Positions 53,851 to 61,500 of a stretch of DNA of 64,000 nt are shown piece after piece. A program made the translations under genes and the position numbers. Within the stretch, counting starts at the first letter, position 1, and each line of letters begins with the position of its first letter. Under the pieces are notes generated by a model. The model searched no databases. It saw nothing but the letters and a program-made list of their open reading frames with translations, and had not been told where the DNA came from. Origin of the DNA: Ostrinia nubilalis (lineage: Eukaryota; Arthropoda; Insecta; Lepidoptera; Crambidae); NCBI RefSeq assembly GCF_963855985.1, contig NC_087110.1, forward strand, positions 7,245,001 to 7,309,000, in the 5' to 3' direction.

Positions 53851-54354
53851 CTTAAAAATATAACAAACGCTGATTTTGATGAAATTTTGTATTTTTCTAT
53901 ACACGACAAAATCTCGAAAACCACTCGTAGGAAATCAACAGTTTTGCTACTAAAGCAACCAGTACAAGGTCCTCAATCAAAAAAAGTATACAGTTCCTTG
54001 GCACCAAAACAAGTGTTGACCAGTGTTATCTTTTGGGTTGTAACAACCTCGGTATCAGACATCATAATTATGTCACCACACACGTCTGATATACCTACCT
54101 ATATTTCAATCAGACCAACGAAGCACTAAAATATCTCCTCAATGTAGGCCTAGCATCGAATTACTAATTTATCCTATTGTAGCAATAGGCATTTAATCTA
54201 CTACATAACTATAATAATTATTATGTTTAATTAGGTAGGTAGGTATCTGTAGTAAACCACTACAGTAATCATAAAATATCATGCTCCTTCAATTTGCCTT
54301 GTGTCATTAGGCCTAGAATTTGATCTTTATTAGTGTTGTGACGCTATCTAATAC

Positions 54355-54532
54355 TAAGGGTGGATTGCACCATCTTACTTTAACTTTGACCAACGTCAAA
54401 AATCTGTCAAACTCCATACAAAAACACCGGTTATCGTTAAAGTTACGGTCAAAGTTAGGTGGTGCAACTCAGTCATAGGCTGAGATTTTTGACGTTTGTT
54501 AAAGTCAAAATAAGATGGTGCAACCCAGCCGT
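54355..54532. mobile_element. small MITE (GGCTGAGTTGCACC family), copy 3 with extra half
   Basis: 54355-54475 is a full copy. A further piece, GGCTGAGATTTTTGACGTTT..AAGATGGTGCAACCCAGCC, follows to 54532 in inverted orientation, as if part of the element duplicated. Confidence 0.75.
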
Positions 54533-54544
54533 ATGTGAATTTAA

Positions 54545-54777
54545 TCTATACTAATATTATAAATGTGAAAGTAACTCTGTCTGTCTGTCTGTCTGTATTG
54601 CTTTCAAGCCTAAACCACTGAAGCGGGTTTGATGAAATTTGGCATAGAGATAGTTTGATAGTTTGAGGGAAAGGACATAGAAAAGTTTTTATCCCGGTTT
54701 ATGAAACAGGGACGCGCGCGATAAAGTTTTTCTGACAGACAAAATTCCACGCGGGCGAACCGCGGGCGGAAAGCTAG
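54545..54777 (+). mobile_element. Helitron-like element, 233 bp
   Basis: A|TCTATACTAATATTATAA start, (CTGT)n at 54570-54596, and GCGGGCGGAAAGCTAG|T end. Same family as 49325 and 63426. Confidence 0.85.
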
Positions 54778-54853
54778 TTGGAAATAAGTCCAAATGAACA
54801 CAACGAAACTATCATAGACATACAAGGAGCATTACTCGTCCCTTCAATACATA

Positions 54854-54977
54854 CAGGGTGGAATTTTGTAATGCCACCTAGAGGGAAAGTATTATTAATA
54901 TTGTAAATAGAACATTTTTCTCAAAGAAAACATACCTTTATTTTTTAAAAGAAATATTTAAAAATAATTCCACCCTG
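54854..54977. mobile_element. 124-bp MITE, TA target, CAGGGTGGAATT ends
   Basis: CAGGGTGGAATT / AATTCCACCCTG with TA on both flanks (54852-54853, 54978-54979). Confidence 0.75.
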
Positions 54978-54996
54978 TATACTCGACTATACAGTA

Positions 54997-55379
54997 CCCG
55001 GCAATAAATATTGCACATCGACCTTTGGAAAGAGAATCGGTTAATTTCGGCTCGTAGAGCGTTATCTTTGTCGCACACTACCTATACGATTGACAAAACA
55101 TTATTCAATAAAAATATTGTCCGAACTCTTAGTATTTCTCTTCAACAAATACTTTAACACATTGTAAACCACTTTTCTTTCACGACTATAAAAAGTTTTT
55201 AGCAATTTAATTCACAAAATCAATTCAAAGATTTTCAAAAATTTAAAATAATGTTTGTTTACACTTTGACAAAACATCATTGTCAGTCATTGTTCAAGTG
55301 CGACAGTGATAACGCTCTACGAAACCGAAATTTTCCGATTGTCACTTTCTAAAGGTCGATGTGCATATTTATCGCCGGG
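54997..55379. mobile_element. mariner-like MITE, TA target, CCCGGCAATAAA ends, 383 bp
   Basis: The left CCCGGCAATAAATATTGCAC ATCGACCTTT arm is complemented at the right end, and an inner GTAGAGCGTTATC pair is inverted as well. TA is at 54995-54996 and 55380-55381. The core is about 180 bp of AT-rich DNA. A 99-codon frame crossing the right arm is spurious. Confidence 0.8.
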
Positions 55380-55577
55380 TATTGTAACTTTGTTTGCTCC
55401 TTCAACTATTCAGCTTCCAAAGGTTGTTCAGAATACAGACCCATTACGTCACATCACAGTGTCACATTATGTGTTTAGATCGTTAATGGTGACACAACAG
55501 CGAGCGGGCGCAATTAGCGTCACTCAGAGCGTCTTGGTTCTCAAGTTTGTGTTACACTGGTGGAATGGGACACTTAA

Positions 55578-55696
55578 TAGGCTGAGTTGCGCCATCTTAC
55601 TTTAACTTTGACAAACGTCAAAAATCTGTCAAACTCCATACAAAAAACCGGTTATTGTTATAGTTACGGTCAAAGTTAGGTGCAACTCAGCCTTAG
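55578..55696. mobile_element. small MITE (GGCTGAGTTGCACC family), copy 4
   Basis: AGGCTGAGTTGCGCCATCTT / AGTTAGGTGCAACTCAGCCT, with CTGTCAAACTCCATACAAAA inside. Confidence 0.8.
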
Positions 55697-55728
55697 ATAT
55701 ATAACGGTGAACTTATAGACTAATAGAC

Positions 55729-55812
55729 AACGGGAGCGCAGGACCGGTTGTGGATAACCTTGGGGGAGGTCTATGTCCAGCAGTGGACGTCATTTGACTG
55801 AAACGAACGAAC
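55729..55812 (+). mobile_element. RTE-like 3' tail, second family
   Basis: GGAGCGCAGGACCGGTTGTG, GGTCTATGTCCAGCAGTGGA, CGTCATTTGACTGAAACGAA. Confidence 0.7.
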
Positions 55813-55819
55813 TTACAGA

Positions 55820-56250
55820 CTGTCCGTTGCAAAACAACGCTCAAAATATCATCCAGGAAGATTTTTGTGTGAAATTTGTTTAAATATTAATTTGCTGAAT
55901 TCTTATTTTATAATCTCCCTATTAGTTCTCAAAATGCCAATGAACTCTCAAAAACAATTCAAATTTTATTGAAATTGAAACTTCCAAAACGAAAAACGAC
56001 CGTCTTATTAACTCATTTGGCGAAATACTCGTAGTTGGGAACAAAACACTTTATAACAACGGTTTAGTATTAATAAAAACAGGATAAAACACAGTTTTTA
56101 ACTGGAGAAGGAGACACCCGAGAGAAAAAGCTGATTGAATTCCAAATTGAGAACTAGAGGTGAATTTACACGACACGATTCTACTTGAAATGAGAAAATG
56201 ATTCTACTTGAGAATTTTTAATAAATTTTTCTATGGTTTAATTGTAAGAC
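55820..56250. other. no gene seen
   Basis: AT-rich, featureless. Confidence 0.45.
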
Positions 56251-56252
56251 CA

Positions 56253-56700
56253 AATTTTTCTGTACGATTTGGTTGGTGTTAGGGTTTGTTCTAAGTCTAG
56301 CTAGATACCACCATCTTACGTAACTCTGTCGCCATAACAACAATTTTGTGTGTTCCAGCAGTTGAGATAAGATAGCCTCTGTGGTTGAGGATTCCGGGTG
56401 AAGCTTGCTTTCACCTTCGACCTACTTTCCATCATGTGAGGTCATCATCATCATCATCATCATTTCAGCCATATGATGTCCACTGCTGAACATAGGCGTC
56501 CCCCAATGCTTTCCACGTTGATCGATTGGTAGCGGCCTGCGTCCAGCGCTTCCCTGCTACCTTTATGGTGTCGTCGGTCCACCTTATGGGTGGACTTCCC
56601 ACACTGCGTTTTACGGTACGCGGTCTCCATTCCAGAAGCTTACTGCCTAAGGTGAGGTGCATGCCAAGAGCTTCCTCGTTGTGAATTAAAAAAAAAAACA
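56253..56700 (+). repeat. tRNA-derived SINE split by an RTE tail
   Basis: 56253-56439 (GATTTGGTTGGTGTTAGGGT through ATTCCGGGTGAAGCTTGC) and 56648-56700 (GTGAGGTGCATGCCAAGAGC TTCCTCGTTG, A-run). The tRNA-like head is missing. The RTE piece entered at GTGAGGT. Confidence 0.75.
56440..56647 (-). mobile_element. RTE-like LINE 3' end, 208 bp, inside the SINE
   Basis: (CAT)n tail then CCATATGATGTCCACTGCTG. The minus-strand frame has IRWTDDTIKVAGKRWTQAA and WKALGDAYVQQWTSYG, the standard C-terminus of this RTE-like family. GTGAGGT flanks it on both sides. Confidence 0.85.
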
Positions 56701-57029
56701 TTTCTCGTTCCCGAATCGTACAGTGCAAACCTGCAACTTTAAAGCAAGTAAACCAAAGTACGTTAGCGCCGGACCATTTGCATTTCGCCAAGATCATTTT
56801 GAAACGCGACGGATTGGAGACTCCTTTGGAGTTGTTCCAGGATTATTACCATTTGATGGTAATTTGAGACGGCCCAGGTCTGTGTTATCTAATATTATGG
56901 TAATGGACCGTTTTGAGGTATGTTTCTGTTGGTTTAGGATAATTGAGGGTAATTGGGGAGCGTGTAAGATAGATTTCATTGTTGTGTTACTAAATGCATT
57001 ACTTCGCAATTTATACATTGACAGTATCT

Positions 57030-57145
57030 TTTAACGGGACCATTCCCACTTGTCGTTCCCACCTGTATAGCCAGGATCTACAGCTTGACCGCCAATAAAA
57101 ACTCAACCAGTGAAGGTCAAGTTTGTCCCGGGGGAAAGTTAAACT
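57030..57145 (-). repeat. dispersed repeat (CCCCGGGACAAACTTGACC family), inverted
   Basis: ACGGGACCATTCCCACTTGT, AGCCAGGATCTACAGCTTGA, ACCAGTGAAGGTCAAGTTTG then CCCGGGGGAAAGTTAAACTG. Confidence 0.7.
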
Positions 57146-57468
57146 GTCCCTAAATCCATCTTCGTGGTGTGTGTGATCCTCTATGATGAATTTATTCATC
57201 ATCAGCATAACTTATGCTTCCGAGACAGTGATATTGTTTAATCTGTAGGTAGGTACCTACTAAATTCATAACAGACTACTTCAATTATTTAACTGTTTAA
57301 TCGGTAGGGACAAACCCATCTATCATGCATCCGTTACGATAAGCGAATCACACTTCCCGTTTTAATATACTACACTCTAGTTGGACCAATACTTAGGTTC
57401 TTTATTTTTCACTAGCTTTTGCCCGCGCTTTTTAGAACACAGTTTCTTCTGATTAATTTCGTTGCAGG

Positions 57469-57605
57469 TCCAATGACAGTATAACTTTCCCCCGGGACAA
57501 ACTTGAACGTCACTGGTTGGGTTTTTATTGGCGGTCAAGCAAGATCCTGGCTACACAAGAGTTGCAGCGGTGGGAACAAGAGGTGGGAATAGTCCCGGTC
57601 CGGTT
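57469..57605 (+). repeat. dispersed repeat (CCCCGGGACAAACTTGACC family)
   Basis: Same as 50478-50618. Preceded at 57411-57440 by a Helitron-like scrap (CTAGCTTTTGCCCGCG). Confidence 0.7.
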
Positions 57606-57796
57606 AAACCATGGCGGAGGCCTAAGGCAGATCATGAAATAAGCCATCATGATGAACTTACTTATTGCAACAACCCATGGGATAGAAAATTAGGATCAGT
57701 TACGCGTATTTATTTCCCCCTGATTTCTTCCTCCTTTATTATTTTCATCATCATTCAAGGCCGCTATTATTTTTCTTATTATTATCAGTTATTTAA

Positions 57797-58436
57797 AAAC
57801 CAGCCAAGTGCGAGTCGGACTCACGCACGAAGAGTTCTGTACGGTACCATTGTACTATCGGCAAATAATCGCCATTTGATGAGAGCGAGAGCACAAACGG
57901 AATTGGATAGTTAACACTGCGGCCGTGTGTACAACATTAGATACCTACAATATCAAAACCTTTTCTTAGTTTCACCTGCCGTTGAAACCGAAATCACGTT
58001 TGTTGTAAGGGAGCCCCACTTATACAATTATTTCATTATATTTTAGTTACTTATAGCAGCAACAGAAATACATCATCCTAAAAATTTCTACTGTCTATCT
58101 AACACAGTTCCTGAGATAGGTAGAGTCTGGTGACAGACAGGTAGCTACAGTCCCGTTTTGAGTCTTCCAACGACTTGGTCCACTTTTAGCTTGGTCCACG
58201 GGCCAAGTTGCTTGTTTGAATTTTTTAATATTTTTTCTTCCGGTAACTAGAGCACCTTCAATGACTGATTCAAAAATTAAACACCAAATCAACAAAAATC
58301 TACTCTCCTGTAGAATCTTAGAATGAGTCCAGTTGCCGGAAAAAAATATTTATTGCCCCGTGGATAAAGCTAAAAGTGGGCCAAATCGCTGGAAGTTTTT
58401 ATCCTTTAAGTACGGAATCCTAAAAACAGTCAGTTT
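57797..58436 (+). repeat. ACCGGCCAAGTGCGAG repeat, upstream of the receptor gene
   Basis: Starts AACCAGCCAAGTGCGAGTCG and ends AGTACGGAATCCTAAAAACA, the two ends of the family at 27693-28753. The middle is replaced partly by the inverted-repeat element at 58165-58394. It stops about 20 bases before the inferred transcription start of the gene at 58546. Confidence 0.65.
58165..58394. mobile_element. MITE, TTCCAACGACTTGGTCCACT arms
   Basis: TTCCAACGACTTGGTCCACT TTTAGC and its near complement GCTAAAAGTGGGCCAAATCG CTGGAA lie 180 bp apart. Distances to the receptor gene: about 60 bases to the inferred start site and 151 to the ATG. Confidence 0.6.
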
Positions 58437-58453
58437 TATCAACACAGTTCCGT

Positions 58454-58459
58454 TCAGTC
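58454..58459 (+). promoter_or_regulatory. possible initiator (TCAGTC) of the receptor gene
   Basis: TCAGTC matches the arthropod initiator TCAKTY, with the A at 58456 as a candidate start, 90 bases upstream of the ATG. No TATA box at the expected distance and no clear downstream element. The motif is short and can occur by chance. Confidence 0.3.
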
Positions 58460-58545
58460 AATGCATCCTGCTGCAAAGCTAAAACACTGTCGTTTTTGTT
58501 TAGTGCAGTCGTGTGTAGTGTTTGTTTTTAACAGTGAAGTGAAAA

Positions 58546-61500
58546 ATGAAGTGGCCATTGTTCCTATTTTTATTTGTTGTGATAGGCGTTCATGCGCAGG
58601 AATCGAATTTTACGTTCACGTATGAAAGTAAGTATGTATTTTTTGTTGTACTAATAATTAAATTACCTACAAAAATAGAACAACATCATGAGCCTCTCCA
58701 TGCAGATCAAATTGTCGAAAAATAATTCCAAAGTATAATTGATATAAAACCTTGATATTTTCTCTGTTTCTAATAGATTATACGCGCACTTTGAATTTAT
58801 ATTTTACTCGATAAAATGGGCTTTGAGAGGACATAAACAATAAATAAATTCTGCTCTAAGTACACACCAATGGTCATGGCCTTGAAGTAAAAAAACTACA
58901 TTATTATATCTTTTTGTACCAATCAGAGCTTTTTGAAGATATGAGTGTTTTTCTTTTAATCTGTTTTTATGTTCACAATGTTACCTACCGTTTATAAAAT
59001 TAAGCATTTCCATACTATACTTTTGGTCTCAGTGGCAACACACTGCAAAGAACACATCTGCCAGCGAGGCTACAGCTACGATACGTACTACAGCGTGGAC
59101 GCAGAAGACAGAAAGAACTACAACTCTGACGGAGTCACCTTTGAGATGCACATCGCGATCCAAGCTGGCAGCAACGGGCATATACTGCTGTCTTCTGTAG
59201 CCTATCCGGACCATAATGATCCGGTTTACGAAATAGGTAAGTACAGAAGATATAGTCTGGTCTGTACTCTGTGAGCACGAAGAATTTTGTCCAATGACCC
59301 CAAGCTATCCATCCTTATCGCTCGCGCGTAATTATGTTGCTGTCGCGCTCGCATACTCACTGCGGGCGCCCGTTGCACAGTCGCGACAGCAATATAATTA
59401 CGCGCGAGCGATAAGGATGTGTAGCTTGGGATCATTGGACAAAATTCTACGTGCTCACAGACCGGGCTTTAGCACATCGCACTATACATTTTTGTAGTAA
59501 ATAAGTACCTATTTTAAACTGGTACTGCAGATCGCAATCCAAGCTGGGAGAAGAGGGAATATCCTGCTGTCTTCTGTGGCGTACCCAGATCATAATGATC
59601 CGGTATATGAAATAGGTAAATAAAGGCACATGGGACTATACATTTTTGTAGCAAATGAGTACCTATTTTAAACTAGTACTTCAGATCACAATCCAAGCTG
59701 GGAGCAAAGGGAATATCCTGCTGTCTTCTGTGGCGTACCCGGATCATTATGATCCCATTTATGAAATAGGTAAAGAAAAAGCCTACAGTTGTTGCAAAAT
59801 AGCACCTTTTTCCAGTACATTAACTTTGTTGGTCACCTGTCCTTCACTTTGCACTGGAGTGAAGTCTATCCATAACACTTCCTCATGTTCTTCTGATTAA
59901 TTTCGTTGCGTATCCTATGTTTACTTTTCCTCGGGAAATTATGCTATGACAGTTTAGTTTTACTTTCTTCCCAACTGCTGACTAGCTCTTCTGAGCTAGG
60001 TATAGTTTCGTAACTACAACATAGTTGTTAAGCTTGATGTTTTGTTGTGATTCCAGTGGTTGGTGGTGGTGGAAATAAATTCACGGAGCTACGGAGAAAC
60101 CTAAAGAGGAACGCGAAGGCCTCATCGGTCACAGTTGGGATACTTTCAGCTGTGGAACTGCGAGGATTCTACATACGGCTTAAAGACAGTAAGCACTTTT
60201 ATCCCTACCTACATTTTTATCGTATTAGCGTTTTCAAATCAATAATAATGACCTTGTTAATTAATGAAAATTATTTGGTATTAGAAGTAACAGCAAATTA
60301 TATGTATTAGGTAGGTACTTACCTTAGATTTGCTGACTTCAATAAAATTATCATGGTAATGCTCGAAAATTTCGTTTAGATTTCTCAACAAGTGAGTCTC
60401 AGTATAGGCAAATAGACAAGATGAAGATCGTAGTATCGAGAGCATATGTAGTAAACAATTCCATCTTTAATTGATCAAAGTATAAATAAAAGGCCTCAAA
60501 AAGTCAGGAGAGTACCCAGAACATAAAGGATATCCAGAACAAATATCTTTTTGGATTTTGCAGAGTTACGAGTACATTATCAGTAAATTCCTACTACATT
60601 ATGAATGTGCAATCTTCTTCTTTTTACAGACCTAATAGAATTCTCAAGAGAAGGAGCAACGGCACCAATAATCAAATACTATGACGTGTCCCCTCTTGAC
60701 ATCAAGTTCTTCAGCTTCGCAGCGTGGAACGGCGTTGAAGCAAAGTTCTTGTATGATTGTCCAAGACCGGGAGAAGGTAAGACTAATTTGGCAAAACATC
60801 AGATTTTACCGTACTTTTATCTCCCGAAAGTTACACAGGGTGGAAACGAAATTTTCGATTATTCCTAAACTAACTACCTACATTAGATATTGAAAAATGG
60901 TTACTGATCTTGAAAGTGCTTCACGAGCTCTATCAAATAGTACTAGGTTACCGAATAAACTGGATCTATTCCTAAATTCAATGTATACAGCTTCCTGTAT
61001 TTAGTACCAGTATCTTGGGCAATAAAATATAAAGGTAAAAGCTCCTATCAATAATTTGTGAAGAGTTTATTATACCATTAATTATTTGAAGGTTCCAACG
61101 AAACAAGACACTCAAAAGAAATAAAGAGAAGACTGTCTGACTCCGAGCAACTGAAGGAGGATCTACTAAAATACAGGAGTCCGAATATGGCACCGGGTCC
61201 CAATGTCAGTGTGTCTGTGCATGTCAACATCACTGGACTCAAGTACAACGCGTTTGAATCTAAGCTTACGACGGGGATAAGTTTGATTACTGTAAGTACT
61301 ACGGGACTATTCCCATCTCTCGTTCACACCGCTGCAACTTCTGTGTAGCCAGGATCTTCAGCTTTACCGCCAATAAAAACCCAACCAGTAAAGGTCAAAG
61401 TTTGTTCCGGGGGAATCTTAAACTGGTAGTAACAACAATGTATCATGATTTTCGTTTGAATTAAACTATTGTTTCAGTTCTGGATAGATGAAAACCTTGC

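Larger units (their letters stand above)
59033..60776 (+). other. Methyltransf_FA domain exons (2-4)
   Basis: Exon 2 (68 codons) gives CKEHICQRGYSYDTYYSVD and the HIAIQAGSNGHILLSS strand, exon 3 the glycine-rich VVGGGGNKF, and exon 4 the closing WNGVEAKFLYDC. The family is named after a crustacean/insect protein once proposed to methylate farnesoic acid. No SAM-binding GxGxG methyltransferase fold is visible here, so an enzymatic role is not supported. A binding or recognition role is a guess. Confidence 0.75.
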
